A stretch of 64,000 bases of DNA, taken from the NCBI RefSeq assembly GCF_963583255.1, contig NW_026908883.1, forward strand, positions 1,302,001-1,366,000, written 5' to 3'. Source of the DNA: Pyrus communis (taxonomy: Eukaryota; Streptophyta; Magnoliopsida; Rosales; Rosaceae). The notes beneath the pieces were generated by a model. It ran no database searches. It saw only the letters and a list, made by a program, of their open reading frames with translations, and had not been told where the DNA came from. The translations under genes and the position numbers were made by a program. Shown here in pieces: positions 1-11,660 of this stretch (its first letter is position 1; each line of letters begins with the position of its first letter).

Positions 1-850
1 GGGACTCACGGCAAAGAGAAGGAATGGAAGTGTTTGTGGTGTGTTGTGTATGAAATGAGATGATCTTGAATGAATGAATGCAAGGGTATTTATAGGAGTA
101 GTGGAGGGAACATATGGTTGTTTGTTTAAGATGCAAGTGGCTAATTAATGATGGAAAAGTATGTGATTTAAAGGATGCAAAGTGAATGAATCATGAATCA
201 TTGTGGATGAAAGGTGGAAGTGCATGTGTAGATGCAATAAATAATGCATGTAGGGTTAGGAAATAATGAAGAAATGCATGTGAGTTAAAGAGGGAGAATG
301 TGGTGAAATGATGAAGTAGGAAGGTGGAAATGCATGTGAGATGTTTGGAAAGGAATAAAGAATGAATGGTGGAAATGTGAGTGAATGATGTGCATGTGTG
401 AGAATGCATGTGGAATTAAGAGGAGTATGGAAGTGAAATAAATGAATGATATGTTAAGTGATAAGTGAATGATATGTGGTGAGTGATAAGTGAATGGTTT
501 GATAAGTGATAAATGAATTAGTTTAAAGGGCTAGGGTTTAAGTACATAGAATGGGCCTAAAATAGGTTGGTTTGTATGGCATAATGTGTTTGATTGGGCT
601 AGAGCCATTGTTTTGTGTCTTCAAGTGCATACAAGGCCTTCAAATTCGTCCATCCTCTTGGCTCCATGGATAAGCTATCCAATCCATGCCCAAAAATGCT
701 CCAAATGGCCTCAAAATGCACTTTCTTGCTCCCTAGGCCCCTAGAACCTGAAAACACACAAAAGAAGCATAAAGGACTAAAATAACGAGAGAAACATAAC
801 GTAAATGCACGAGAACAAGCCATTTAAGTCGCATGAATATGCTCCTATCA
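1..850 (-). repeat. Partial LTR (3' LTR of element 1)
   Basis: The segment ends at 850 with GCATATTCATGC-type sequence in reverse complement (plus strand ...GCTCCTATCA), the family's LTR 5' terminus TGATAGGAGC. A reversed TATAAATA sits at 87-94, the same context as in the other LTRs. Roughly 1.2 kb of R/U5 lies before the window. It joins directly to internal sequence at 851 without the usual polypurine tract. Confidence 0.85.
87..94 (-). promoter_or_regulatory. LTR TATA box
   Basis: TATTTATA on the plus strand reads TATAAATA on the element strand. The same motif in the same context occurs in every LTR of the family here, so it is the likely core promoter of the genomic RNA. Confidence 0.6.
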
Positions 851-1792
851 CTAGGTAAGCAATCAGGAATAGATTCCAGGCAGTTGGCTCCAGATCGGAA
901 GACTGACTCCAAGTGCCGGCTGATTGCTTCTTTTACTTTGCCATGCGAGTAAGAACAAGGACAAAGAAAAAGACAGGGAAAGAGCATGATATGAGATACT
1001 TTTGCTTTTGACCTTGATGATATGAGATACCTTTGCTTTTGAAGAAGCGGTGAATGAATCAGCACATGTATTTGTTGTGCTGTTTCCTCCTGGGTCATCT
1101 GTACTCCAGGCATCTGGTATCATCTTTGGGGAAGAGAAAGAATTGAGTATTTCGAAAGGCTTTGCTGGGAGTGCGCCCTCAGAGGTGAGGGAGAGTTGGG
1201 CATTTTCTTCAGGTTTGCCCTGCCATAAAAGACGAAGGTCGACATATATAGAGATAATATCAAGTGGTGGTACTTTTTACCTTTGTCGACAAACGTTTTG
1301 ATCCCGCAAATCTGGCTATATGAAATAATGGCGCCTCTTCGATCTCTGAACACGCCTCTTCGATTTCTGAGCAGGCGCCCCTTCGATTTCTGAACGACGC
1401 CCCTTCGCTTTCTGAACGACACGTGGTAGTGCAGATGCGGCTCCTTTTGACAAAGCTGCACGCGTCTTCTGAAAAGCTGAGAAAGCGTCGCCGAACTTTG
1501 CGCTTGTCGGCTAAAGATGTGTAGTTGCGATGATGGCCTCCACGTGTTGTCTGAAAAGAATAACTCTTTTGACAAAGTTGAACACGTCTTCTGAAAAGCT
1601 GAGAAAGCGTCGCCTAAATTACGCCGGAAATTCCGGCTTTTTGAATTGGTGGACTCGTCGCCTTGGCTTTTTTATTGAGCTATCGATCACCACAACAAAC
1701 ACACTCTGAAGATTTCCCATTCTTGAAAACCGACTCCGGCCCTTTGAAAATTTACTCCATCCACCCACTCTCTTTGAACACTTTTGAAAAAA
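851..1792 (+). promoter_or_regulatory. Upstream region of the antisense ORF (element 1)
   Basis: No convincing gene. Read on the plus strand, the direction of the antisense ORF, it contains a TATA-like TATATAGA (1245-1252), four imperfect copies of a ~22-bp CGCC-TTCGAT-TCTGA repeat (about 1333-1420), G-box CACGTG motifs at 1420-1425 and 1541-1546, and a 44-bp direct repeat (1449-1492 and 1571-1614). All are shared with elements 3-5. Promoter function is inferred from position and motifs only. Confidence 0.45.
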
Positions 1793-2470
1793 ATGGCAAA
1801 CTCATCGAACCTTAGCTTAGATTTGAGTCTCAGCAGCGATCCGGTTGCGCCCCGTCAAGGTAATGTATGGCGCTCTTCTTTTTTTTCTTCTAACGGTCCT
1901 CTTTCAGGTGAAGACTCTGTGATGCAGGACGCCACAACAGCTACAATAGTAGCTAGGAACCTCCTCACACCAAAAGATAGTAGGCTGCTGTCAGGACGGT
2001 CCGATGAGTTGGCCGTTCAAGAGTCCCTCGCACTTAGTGTTCAGTGTGCGAGTTCTGTGTCCAACATGGGCCAACGCCTGCTTGCCCGCTCCCGTCAGGT
2101 GGAATCATGGATGGCAGAGGTGGAAAGTCTCAAGCAGGAGATCCAGCAGCTGAAGTATGAGAATAGAAGTTTGCACGTGCTTGCAAACAACTATTCGAAG
2201 GGCATGAAGAGGAAGCTTGATGAGCTGCAAGAGTCTGAAGGTCGGATTCACAGTGACCGTCAAAGGTTTTCGTCTTTCCTCCAGAGGCACCTTTTTCCTG
2301 GCTCATCCAGCGCTTGGCCAAGTATTGAGGCCTGGAATGCTCTATCTTCGATGCCTCCCGCTCCGATGCCTTCTGTTCCTACGCCTTCCGCTCCGATGCC
2401 TTCTGCTCCTACGCCTTCCACTTCAAGAGTAAAGCCACGTAGTGGGGCCTCAAGCAAACAACCTTTATGA
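1793..2470 (+). CDS. Antisense coiled-coil ORF protein of element 1
   Basis: Open frame of 225 residues on the strand opposite the element's pol, between pol and the 3' LTR. I chose the ATG at 1793 because it is the first ATG after an A-rich leader and is the start shared by all four copies. The N-terminal third is Ser/Leu-rich (SNLSL, LSLSS). Residues of about 85-150 form a predicted coiled coil (QVESWMAEVESLKQEIQQLK, then ENRSLHVLANNY). A basic KRK follows, then a proline-rich tail of MPSxPTPSxP units and the end SGASSKQPL. There is no signal peptide or membrane segment. The frame is intact even though the host element is wrecked. Function is unknown; a DNA- or RNA-binding or regulatory role would be speculation. 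Confidence 0.6.
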   Translation: MANSSNLSLDLSLSSDPVAPRQGNVWRSSFFSSNGPLSGEDSVMQDATTATIVARNLLTPKDSRLLSGRSDELAVQESLALSVQCASSVSNMGQRLLARSRQVESWMAEVESLKQEIQQLKYENRSLHVLANNYSKGMKRKLDELQESEGRIHSDRQRFSSFLQRHLFPGSSSAWPSIEAWNALSSMPPAPMPSVPTPSAPMPSAPTPSTSRVKPRSGASSKQPL

Positions 2471-3014
2471 AGCACCATCTTTCTTTGTTTAGCAGTGCCT
2501 ATCAATAAATCAAACATTTTCTCAATGTTACAATCATAGACTCACACAATTAATAAACAAACAAACAATAACAACTAAACAACCTAACAAGGCAGAAACG
2601 AAATAGCAACAAAGAAAAGAATTTTTTTTTTTTTTTTAATTTTTATCAAATTTTCGGAGTTTTATACCAAGACACTATAAAACACACTAAAACACTCTAA
2701 AAATGCTTAAAACAGCAAGAAACAACATTCTAAGTGATAGGTGAATAAATCCCACGAAATTCATGCAAATACAAATTATTTACCCCCCTACACTTAAATC
2801 AAACTTTGTCCTCAATGTTTTAAGCAGAAAGTCACAACAGAGCAAGCAAATAAACAAATACGAGAAAGAAAGCAAAGTAAAGGCAGTAAAGAAAAAGAAA
2901 GGAATAAAAATAAGTCTCTTAAAGGGGTTTCCAAGTTCTTCTCTATTCGGATGCATGGGTTGCCTCCCACGAAGCGCTTTCTTTTACGTCTTTCAGCCGG
3001 ACGAGTACCCTCTT
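2471..3014. other. Element 1 spacer between antisense ORF and pol
   Basis: No gene seen. It contains a poly-T run near 2622-2637, a reversed polypurine-like CCCCCCTACACTTAAATC stretch (2784-2802), and the conserved post-pol hairpin (2951-2978). Confidence 0.6.
2951..2978 (-). other. Conserved post-pol hairpin (element 1)
   Basis: On the element strand this reads AGCGCTTCGTGGGAGGCAAC followed by CCATGCAT. TGGG pairs with CCCA around an AGGCAA loop. It lies about 40 bp after the pol stop and recurs in elements 3, 4 (twice) and 5. Role unknown. Confidence 0.5.
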
Positions 3015-5575
3015 TTAATCTTCATTTGAGCCCACGGAATGGAAAGGAATGTCTTCCACCACTTGCCCCACACCATGCTTGTAATATGGCTTCAACCGAT
3101 GCCCGTTCACCTTGAATTCTACGCCATTCCTTAAGCTTTTTATGTGGACTGCACCATAAGGTAAAACGTTAGTAACGACAAACGGGCCAATCCATTTAGA
3201 ACGCAACTTACCAGGAAACAAACGTAGGCGAGAGTTGAAAAGTAACACTTTCTGCCCAACTGTGAAGGTCTTGGTTCGAATCATTTTATCATGGAATGCT
3301 TTGGTCTTGGCTTTGTACATCCGGGCATTCTCATAGGCTTCATTCCGAATCTCCTCAAGTTCATTCAATTGGAGCTTCCTATGAACTCCCGCTGCATCTA
3401 TGTCCATGTTGAAAGTCTTCACGGCCCAATGTGCCTTGTGCTCTAACTCTACGGGCAAATGACATGGCTTACCATAGACGAGCCGAAAAGGTGACATCCC
3501 AATGGGTGTTTTGTACGCCGTACGATATGCCCACAGTGCATCATCTAAACGTAAGCTCCAATCCCTCCTTGTTGGTCCAACGGTCTTCTCCAAAATTTGT
3601 TTGATTTCTCGGTTAGACACCTCGGCTTGGCCATTTGTTTGAGGATGGTAAGGTGTGGAGACCTTATGGTTGACATGGTACTTTCTTAGCAACGCCTCAA
3701 TGGTCCGATTGCAAAAGTGAGACCCTCCATCACTTATGATTACTCTCGGCATTCCAAACCTAGCAAAAATGTTAGTTTTCACGAAATCTGCAACCACCTT
3801 AGAATCGTTAGTACGGGTGGCTTTTGCTTCCACCCATTTAGAAACATAATCAACGGCTAGCAAGATATAAGTAAAACCATAAGATGGAGGGAAAGGGCCC
3901 ATGAAATCAATGCCCCAAACATCAAAAATTTCAACATTAAAGACAGGGGTTTGCGGCATTTGGTCCTTGGTACCTATGTTACCCATTCGTTGGCAACGAT
4001 CACAAGACATACAAAAGGTTCTAGCATCCCTAAATATAGTCGGCCAATAAAAACCACACTCTAAAACCTTGAGGGCAGTGCGTTGTGTGCCAAAATGACC
4101 ACCACATGTATATGTGTGACAAAAGCTTAGAATTGAGTGAAATTCAGAATCATGCACACATCTACGTACAATTTGATCTGAGCAATACTTCCACAAATAA
4201 GGGTCATCCCAAACATAGAAACGTGCATCATTTTTAAGCTTATCACGTTGGTGCTTGTTTAGTTCATTTGGAATTTGTTTAGCCACCAAGTAATTCACTA
4301 AATCTGCATACCATGGTTCACTTACCTCAATGGAAAGCAGCTGCTCATCGGGAAAAGTTTCAGGGATAGGTACGGCATGTTCATGCTCCTCGTGGATCAT
4401 TCGGCTTAAATGGTCAGCCACTACATTCTCGCTTCCTTTCTTATCCCGGATTTCAATATCAAATTCTTGAAGAAGAAGAAGAATCCAACGGATAAGCCTC
4501 GGCTTTGCTTCCTTTTTCGTGAGCAAGTACCTCAAAGCTGCATGATCAGAATAAACGATTACTTTAGTACCAATTAAATATGAACGGAATTTATCTAAAG
4601 CAAAAACCACAGCTAGAAGTTCTTTTTCCGTCGTGGAGTAGTTCAATTGGGCATCATTGAGAGTCCGAGAGGCATAGTATATGACATGCGGCCGCTTGTC
4701 TCTTCTTTGTCCTAGAACAGCTCCTAATGCATAGTCGGATGCATCGCACATGAGCTCGAACGGAAGGCTCCAATCTGGAGGTACAATAATGGGGGCCGAG
4801 ACTAGCTTCTCCTTGAGTTGGTTAAATGCCGAATTACACTCTTCATCAAACTTGAATGGCACATCTTTTTGAAGCAATCGGCAAAGAGGGTTGGACATCT
4901 TGGAGAAGTCCTTGATAAAACGCCTATAGAACCCTGCATGGCCAAGAAACGAACGTACCTCTCTAACCGAAGTAGGAGAGGGTAAGTGACGTACAAGGTC
5001 TATTTTTGATTTATCTACTTCAATTCCTTTTTCTGAAACAATATGTCCTAAAACTATACCTTGTTTCACCATAAAGTGACATTTCTCCCAATTCAAGACA
5101 AGGTTAGTTTCAACACATCGTTTCAAAATTAAGGTCAGATTATCCAAGCAATTATCAAATGAACTCCCAAATACACTGAAATCATCCATGAAAACCTCAA
5201 TGATCTTTTCAACAAAATCGGAAAATATACTTACCATACACCTTTGGAAAGTGGCCGGTGCGTTGCATAAGCCAAATGGCATGCGACGATAAGCAAATGT
5301 TCCAAAGGGACATGTGAATGTGGTCTTCTCTTGATCATCCGGGGCTATCACAATTTGGTTATATCCAGAGTATCCATCAAGAAAAGAGTAAAAAGCATGA
5401 CCGGCTAACCTTTCGAGCATCTGGTCGATGAATGGCAAAGGAAAGTGATCTTTCCTAGTCATGGCATTTAGCTTCCGGTAATCGATACATACTCACAAGC
5501 TTCTCCTCCTCCATTGCCGTGAGACTTGATGAAATGATGACGGGCAATGTTTCGCCTTTTCCCAAAAACACATAC
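3015..5575 (-). pseudogene. pol: Truncated Athila-type pol (RT, RNase H, integrase)
   Basis: The open stretch 3015-5462 encodes the rest of the reverse transcriptase ([13 protein letters not shown]), RNase H ([39 protein letters not shown]), and integrase with its HHCC zinc region, D-D-E residues ([20 protein letters not shown]) and C-terminal GPF module. It ends in the tail variant HSVGSNED shared with element 4. Upstream, 5492-5575 carries the end of the protease-RT linker out of frame: about 0.3 kb around the RT start has been lost at 5491. One extra leucine codon in an ILLLL run comes from a CTT repeat. There is no gag in this orientation, so it is a pseudogene. Confidence 0.9.
5492..5575 (-). 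repeat. 84-bp inverted repeat, left arm
   Basis: By direct comparison it is the exact reverse complement of 8330-8413. Both arms derive from the protease-RT linker. The arms bracket the inverted primer-site/gag/protease block. Confidence 0.9.
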
Positions 5576-5584
5576 ATCAAATTT

Positions 5585-5602
5585 TGGCGCCGTTGCCGGG
5601 GA
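5585..5602 (+). promoter_or_regulatory. Primer-binding site, tRNA-Asp type (inverted block)
   Basis: TGGCGCCGTTGCCGGGGA is complementary to the 3' end of plant tRNA-Asp, the usual Athila primer. It is preceded by ATCA, the last bases of an LTR, but no LTR of this orientation is present. Confidence 0.85.
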
Positions 5603-5714
5603 TTTAGCAACTTTGCTAATCCCTTGTCTTTATTTTTATATTTTTTTTGTTTTTCGTGCATTCTTATTTCAGATTCTTAGTTTGTTTGTTTCCTTGTTTT
5701 TTTAGGTACTGTGT

Positions 5715-8492
5715 ATGACTCGTAGCTCTCGGCCTATTATAGAGAACATCTCCGACTTTGACGGTGATTTTGAACGCACTTTGAGGAGAACGAGGAGTCA
5801 ACAAGAGCCACCACAACCTGGGCTTGAAGAAGACGAAGTAGGTGTAGAAGAAAAGCCCACGGATCAGATTTTTGAAGAAGAACAAGCCATGGCAGCAGAT
5901 AATAGAACCATCAAGGAGCTTTCGGCCTTGGGTTTGGATAATGCATTGCCTCTTTGTATCCAATACCCCACGGCTGCAGAGGGGAAGACTGAGGAATTTG
6001 AACTCAAATCCAGTTTGTTACACCATATTCCGAAGTTCCATGGCTTGTCTATGGAAGACCCCAACAAACACTTGAAGGAGTTCGAGGTGGTTTGTTCGAG
6101 CATGACCCCCGTCAATGTGGATGGGAGTATATTGAAGATGAAGACCTTTCCATTTTCACTTATGGACAAGGCCAAAGATTGGCTCTACGAACTAGCCCCG
6201 GGAACTGTGACTTCGTGGGAGAGTATGAAGCGTGCTTTCTTGGAGAAATTCTTCCCTACTTCGAGAGTGATTCTCCTACGGAAGAAAATTAGTGGTATTC
6301 AACAGAATCATGGTGAGACATTCCCGACTTATTATGAGCGCTTCAAGGGCCTTGTAGCTTCATGTCCTCAACATCAAATGAAGGAGGAACTTCTCCTTCA
6401 ATATTTCTATGAGGGCCTCATTCCTATCGAACGTCAAATGCTTGATGCATCAGCGGGAGGAGCATTGGTGGACAAAACACCAAGGGATGCCAAGATTCTC
6501 ATAGCCAACCGAGCGCTCAACGCTCAACAATATGAAGGAGTGGGTCAAAGGGAAGCCCCACGACAACAAAGTGTAAATGAGGTAAGTGCTATTTCTGAAA
6601 TTCAATCACAACTTGCTAATCTTACTTCTCTTGTTTCTCAGGTTGTGATTGGTCCAAAAGCACAAGAACACCAAGTTTGTGGCGTGTGCTCAATTCAAGG
6701 GCATCCATCCGACATGTGCCCTCAACTAATCGAGAATGGTGGGTGGGAATCTGCCAATGCAATTGGTTTCCAAGGACAAAATCAAAACAACCCATACTCG
6801 AACACTTACAATGCCGGATGGAGGGACCATCCAAACTTCAAATGGAGGGAGCCACAACAAGCTGCCCAACAAGGAGGATTTAGGCCAAACCCCCCTGGTT
6901 TTTATTCCAAGCCGTATGCACCCCAACAACCTTCGGCATCATCTCATTCAGGTACGTCATTGGAAAGTGATCAAGCTATGCAATTACTAACCTCTATTTC
7001 GCAGGGGTTGCAAAATCAAAACAACCGGATAGCAAATAACGAGAAGGAGATGACGGATATGAAGAAACAAATAAGGCAGATTTCTGAGTTCCTTGGACAG
7101 ATTAGAGAGCAAGGAAAGCTTCCTAGCTCAACCACAGTCAATCCAAAGGGAGGATTCGAATCCGCCAAGGCCATCACCCTAAGGGGTGGAAAAGAAGTTG
7201 GGACCGAGCCAAACAATCCCAAATCTGCCCAGAAAGTAGATGAAGAGACGACACAACCTGAGGCAGATCACCCTAACTCGGCCAAATCAGGTAATTTAAG
7301 TTCAAATTCATGTACTTCACGTCCTAATCTGCCCAATGTACCTTTTCCTTGCAGGTTCATGCAAGAAAAAAAGGAAGAAAGCGAGAAGGACATTCTTGAA
7401 ACGTTCCGGAAGGTACAAGTGAACATACCGCTTTTCGATGCAATCAAACAGGTTCCAAAGTATGCTAAATTCCTCAAGGACCTATGCAATACAAAGAGAA
7501 GAAGGGCAAACAAAGAGGTAGTGAAGGTAAGCGAGAATGTGTCCGCTGTTTTGCAACGTAAACTGCCTACCAAGTGCAAAGACCCCGGTAGTTTCACGAT
7601 TCCTTGTGTGATTGGACATAATCGTTTTGAACATGCCATGCTTGATTTAGGTGCATCCATAAATGTCATGCCTTATTCTATTTATGCATCTATGAATTTG
7701 GGTGAATTAAAACAAGATGGTGTAATTATACAATTGGCCGATCGTTCTAACGCGTATCCAAAAGGAGTTTTGGAAGATGTGCTTGTGCAGGTGAACCATT
7801 TAATTTTTCCGGCTGATTTCTACGTCCTAGACATGGAGGATTCAGCCCATTCTACATCTTTGCCGATTCTCCTTGGTAGGCCATTCATGAAGACGGCCCG
7901 AACGAAGATTGATGTATACAAAGGCACCTTGACAATGGAATTCGATGGGGAAGTGATTGATTTTAATATTTCTGAAACTATGAGATATCCCGTTGATGAC
8001 CATTCTTGTTTTTCCATTGATGTTATCGATTCTTTGGCGCAGGTATACCTTGAAGAATTGAACGAGGACGCCCTGGAAACAACCATCACTAAGGCCATAG
8101 AGCGCAAAAATGAAGGATTTGGGCCAATGCAAGGCCACGGCAATGAGGAGGAATTCTTTGCAATGGGTTCTAGTGAAGAAATAATTGAGGTTGTGGCAGC
8201 CCTTGAGTCATTGCCACAACAATATGGTAAGGTTCCACTCTCACTTTCAAATTCAGTTTCCACTAAGATGCTACCTTCTGTTGTTCAGGCACCATCGCTT
8301 GAACTTAAGCCGTTGCCGGACCATTTGAAGTATGTGTTTTTGGGAAAAGGCGAAACATTGCCCGTCATCATTTCATCAAGTCTCACGGCAATGGAGGAGG
8401 AGAAGCTTGTGAGGATGCTGCAATTTCAAAGGGAACTCACGGCATTGAAGGTTTTGGTGCATGTGTTGGCTGTTTTGTGTTGTGAATTATGA
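5715..8492 (+). pseudogene. gag: Inverted gag-protease fragment of element 1, fused to LTR sequence
   Basis: Open frame of 925 residues opposite to its own pol. It contains the retrotransposon gag domain (about 95-275), a CX2CX4HX4C zinc knuckle ([14 protein letters not shown], about 322-335), an arginine/lysine-rich linker, and an aspartic protease with the active-site variant DLGAS (about 644) and the flap-side ILLGRPF. The retroelement sequence stops near 8423. The last roughly 23 codons are read from LTR sequence in reverse, giving an artificial C-terminus. The gag N-terminus has the short PPQP form also seen in element 4. No RT follows, so it is a fragment although open. Confidence 0.88.
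8330..8413 (+). repeat. 84-bp inverted repeat, right arm
   Basis: Exact reverse complement of 5492-5575, here in its normal coding position at the end of the protease region. Confidence 0.9.
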
Positions 8493-9136
8493 TGAATGCA
8501 TGTGAGTTAAAGAGGGAGAATGTGGTGAAATGATGAAGTAGGAAGGTGGAAATGCATGTGAGATGTTTGGAAAGGAAATGGGAACCCACGGCATTGAAGT
8601 TGTTTTGTTGATGTGTGAATGCATGTGACTTGTTTGTGGAATAAAGAATGAATGGTGGAAATGTGAGTGAATGATGTGCATGTGTGAGAATGCATGTGGA
8701 ATTAAGAGGAGTATGGAAGTGAAATAAATGAATGATATGTTAAGTGATAAGTGAATGATATGTGGTGAGTGATAAGTGAATGGTTTGATAAGTGATAAAT
8801 GAACTAGTTTAAAGGGCTAGGGTTTAAGTACATAGAATGGGCCTAAAATAGGTTGGTTTGTATGGCATAATGTGTTTGATTGGGCTAGGCCCTTTGTTTG
8901 ATGTCACCAAAGAGCATACAAGGCTTCAATTTCGTCCATCCTCTTTGCTCCATGATTAAGCTATCCAATCCATGCCCAAAAATGCTCCAAATGGCCTCAA
9001 AATGCACTTTCTTGCACCCTAGGCCCTTAGAACCTGAAAACACACAAAAGAAGCATAAAGGACTAAAATAACGAGAGAAACATAACGTAAATGCACGAGA
9101 ACAAGCCATTTAAGTCGCATGAATATGCTCCTATCA
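8424..9136 (-). repeat. Truncated LTR (5' LTR of element 1)
   Basis: It ends at 9136 with GCTCCTATCA, the reversed LTR 5' terminus, and matches about the outer 700 bp (U3 side) of the LTR at 1-850. The R/U5 side, which should abut the primer site, is missing and replaced by the inverted gag block. Confidence 0.85.
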
Positions 9137-10447
9137 CTAAACAGTTCCTGAGGTTGTGTAGAGCACGTTGGTGTATTCATTTGTCCAATTTGAGCAATGT
9201 ATGAGAAGTTATTACGAGAAGTTGGTTATGTGCTTTAAAATTAACGTTTTTGTAGTTTATTCGCATATAGGTGATACGTATCCCCAGGACGAGCGTGGTC
9301 ACTCGAGGCAGGGGGGCTACGACCCTTCCACATACCAGTGAGTGGGCTTTTGGTTTTCCGTATATACCTATATACTTATATTTTCCTAGAAATAGATTTG
9401 AATTGTTATTTGCCATATGTCATGCATTATATTATCGTTGTTTATGCACCATTAGTCGCATTATTAGTTGCATACATATACATATGCATATTGGGTGCTG
9501 CGGACATATAGGTAAGTGCCAGGTAAGTGTTATTCATGTTTATATTCAGTAGTGGTTTGAGATGCTTAGAGAGCTCATAACCTGCACCCCCGGTGTTAGT
9601 GCTCCCGCCCAGAGTAGGGCACAGCCTTTCACGTGATGTTCACCTCCCGCACCACACGCTCAGCTTGGATCCAAGTTAGGTGCACAGTCTTGTCGTACAG
9701 ACCACATTAGGTGGTTCCGACTCGTAGGTGACCCGCGATTATTCGCACAGCCTTCACGTGATCGTAGCACTAGAGCATTTATATGTTTTACACCCAGGCC
9801 TGTCGTACAGACCACTTTAGGTGGTTCCGACTTGTGGGCAGGTTTAGTATTGATATTGAGATTTGAGCTCTATATGCAGCCGTACATGTCACGTTAGGTG
9901 ACTCCGGCTGCCAGACTATATGTTATTGATATGATTTATACCTGAGCACTTGCATTTCATTTTGAGGTTTCGACATGGCATATTCTTGAGCATGATTGGC
10001 ATATCTATATACGTACATACATATGTTATTTTCTGGGAAGTATACAGGTTTTACGGCGAGGGGTTAGAATGTATTTTACTAAAAGGTTTTCGAAAAGCTT
10101 TGTTTTTGCCCACTCACTCTTTTGTTTTTGCGCCCCTCCAGGTTCTAGTTGTCTAGCAGGTTCGGTGGTTTCCCAGAGGGCTTTCCCGACATTTCTGACA
10201 GACGATCATCAGCGTAGGGTCACCTTCGGGTGTACTGTTGTCGTATCATTTTCTTTTGGACTGCTGTAGGCTTATGCTCTAAACTTGTGTCTCACTTACG
10301 CTAACACTTATTTCTATTACTCTATGTTGCTAGTTTTATTTATTCGTACTATTTGTATTACTATTTTATTAGCTTCCGCACCGTGCACATGGTTACGTCA
10401 CCTCCGCGTGGCGGCCAGCACGCCCTGATCCCGGTCGGGGTGTGTCA
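9137..10447 (+). repeat. LTR remnant of an unrelated Ty3/gypsy (chromovirus-like) element
   Basis: No coding capacity. The segment ends in GATCCCGGTCGGGGTGTGTCA-type sequence at 10447, which I associate with plant chromoviral (Tekay-like) LTR ends. It contains three diverged repeats of a hairpin-forming unit, GTCGTACAGACCAC-TTAGGTGGTTCCGAC (about 9691, 9799 and 9880). The left end is missing, probably because element 1 inserted into it; the rest would lie before the window. Family assignment is from memory of such LTR ends and is not certain. Confidence 0.5.
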
Positions 10448-11384
10448 TTACATGTCATTTAATTTACAAAATTTTGTCTACAAATTTAGTATCCCTAGCA
10501 TTATTCAATATAAAAAGTTCTAGTACAATGAGATATTCTAATTGTCAATAATGACACCCTAAAAACGATAGTTTTCCAATTTTATTATATAATAAGGTTA
10601 TATATATTCAAGTGAACTTTAAAGTTAGAGTTTTGAAGTTTTTTTTTCTTTTTTCATGTTTGGTTGTTTAAGATTAAACAGCTTTTGATTATCTAGTGAA
10701 GGTTATGTTTGTAGCTTTTTTACTTATAATTAATGACATTTGTACACTTGCAATCAGTGAGTGCTAAAGTTTATTTTGATTTAAGTGATTGTTTTATAAC
10801 ATCAATACATTGTTTTTCTTTTTTTAATGCTATATGAAGGAGGGGCCATTTTATAAATTTCGCACAGGGCCCCTGAAATCTCAAAGACGGCACTGAATGA
10901 TCCAGGATATGCACATTGCATGCTGCGTCTTGAATACTAAAAACATATATTCTAGGATTGGAAAATTAACATTTTCCAAAATCCTTTTCGGTCAAATTAA
11001 GTACCCAAACAAAATATTAATTAAAACCCACTACTTTTGTAATATATTACTATTAAACATTGTTAAATTTATGAGTTGACATGTGGAAAAATCACATCTT
11101 ACATATATTGAATGCAATGCACACCTCAAGTAGGTTACAACAAGACATGAGGATCATGTACACCACATCTACCTTGTCTTGTCAATTTGCTAACTAGATT
11201 GCCAACCAATCCATTTAGAAACAAAGCATGGAAGATAAAATTTGCTATCCAATTTGCACTTTATTATTTAGGATTTCACTAATATAAGGATGGTGCATTT
11301 TCGAAGATATGAAACCCTAAAATAATGGGGTAAGTCTCGTTTCTTTTGGTGCCTAGTCTTGAAAAGAATCCAAAGACCAACATG
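10448..11384. other. AT-rich intergenic sequence, no gene
   Basis: I see no gene. Around 10841-10895 there is an inverted GGGGCC/GGCCCC pair around ATTTCGCACAG that resembles the ends of degraded DNA transposons. The rest looks anonymous. Confidence 0.5.
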
Positions 11385-11388
11385 ACTG

Positions 11389-11585
11389 TGTAGTATCCCA
11401 CATCGGCCACACGAGGGTCGATCTTGAGCCTTATATGTCCATGCCCACATGTACCTTTCAGTGAGGCCTTTTGGGGCTGCGGCCTGCAAAAACAAATCCG
11501 TGCGGTAGCTGGGTGTCTGCGACCTAGTCCAGGCCCAGAATGCCAAAGCGGACAATATCACTGCGAGGGAAGGCGGGATGTGACA
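11389..11585 (+). repeat. TRIM LTR-a
   Basis: TGTAGTATCCCACATCGG...GGGATGTGACA, 197 bp, identical to LTR-b (11661-11857). Confidence 0.88.
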
Positions 11586-11588
11586 ATT

Positions 11589-11601
11589 TGGTATCAGAGC
11601 C
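11589..11601 (+). promoter_or_regulatory. TRIM primer-binding site (initiator tRNA-Met)
   Basis: TGGTATCAGAGCC complements the 3' end of plant initiator tRNA-Met, 3 bp after LTR-a. A second copy sits at 12100-12112. Confidence 0.85.
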
Positions 11602-11660
11602 GGACTCGTGTTGGTTCGTGTGTGCCGACGAGGACGTCGGGCTCCCTAAGGGGGGTGGAT

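Larger units (their letters stand above)
1..9136 (-). mobile_element. Element 1: rearranged Athila-like Ty3/gypsy retrotransposon
   Basis: Two LTR segments in minus orientation (1-850, cut by the window start, and 8424-9136, internally truncated) bound internal sequence of the same family as elements 3-5. Reading the minus strand, pol (3015-5575) lies where expected, but the primer-binding site, gag and protease (5576-8423) point the other way, so the element is head-to-head. Relative to element 3 it also lacks about 2.2 kb, including the polypurine tract, between its 3' LTR and position 851. About 0.3 kb around the start of RT is missing at 5491. It cannot encode a working gag-pol. The outer target-site duplication cannot be tested because the left end is outside the window. 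Confidence 0.85.

Noticed and set aside
1333..1614. CRISPR-like array (22-bp and 44-bp repeats)
   Set aside because: Plant retroelement context, imperfect and mostly adjacent repeats, no spacer structure.
10841..10895. hAT-type transposon end
   Set aside because: Only a short GGGGCC/GGCCCC pair and a remembered resemblance; no partner end or target duplication found.
11589..11601. tRNA gene fragments at TGGTATCAGAGCC and TGGCGCCGTTGCC sites
   Set aside because: They are primer-binding sites placed 3-5 bp after LTRs; no cloverleaf or box A/B.
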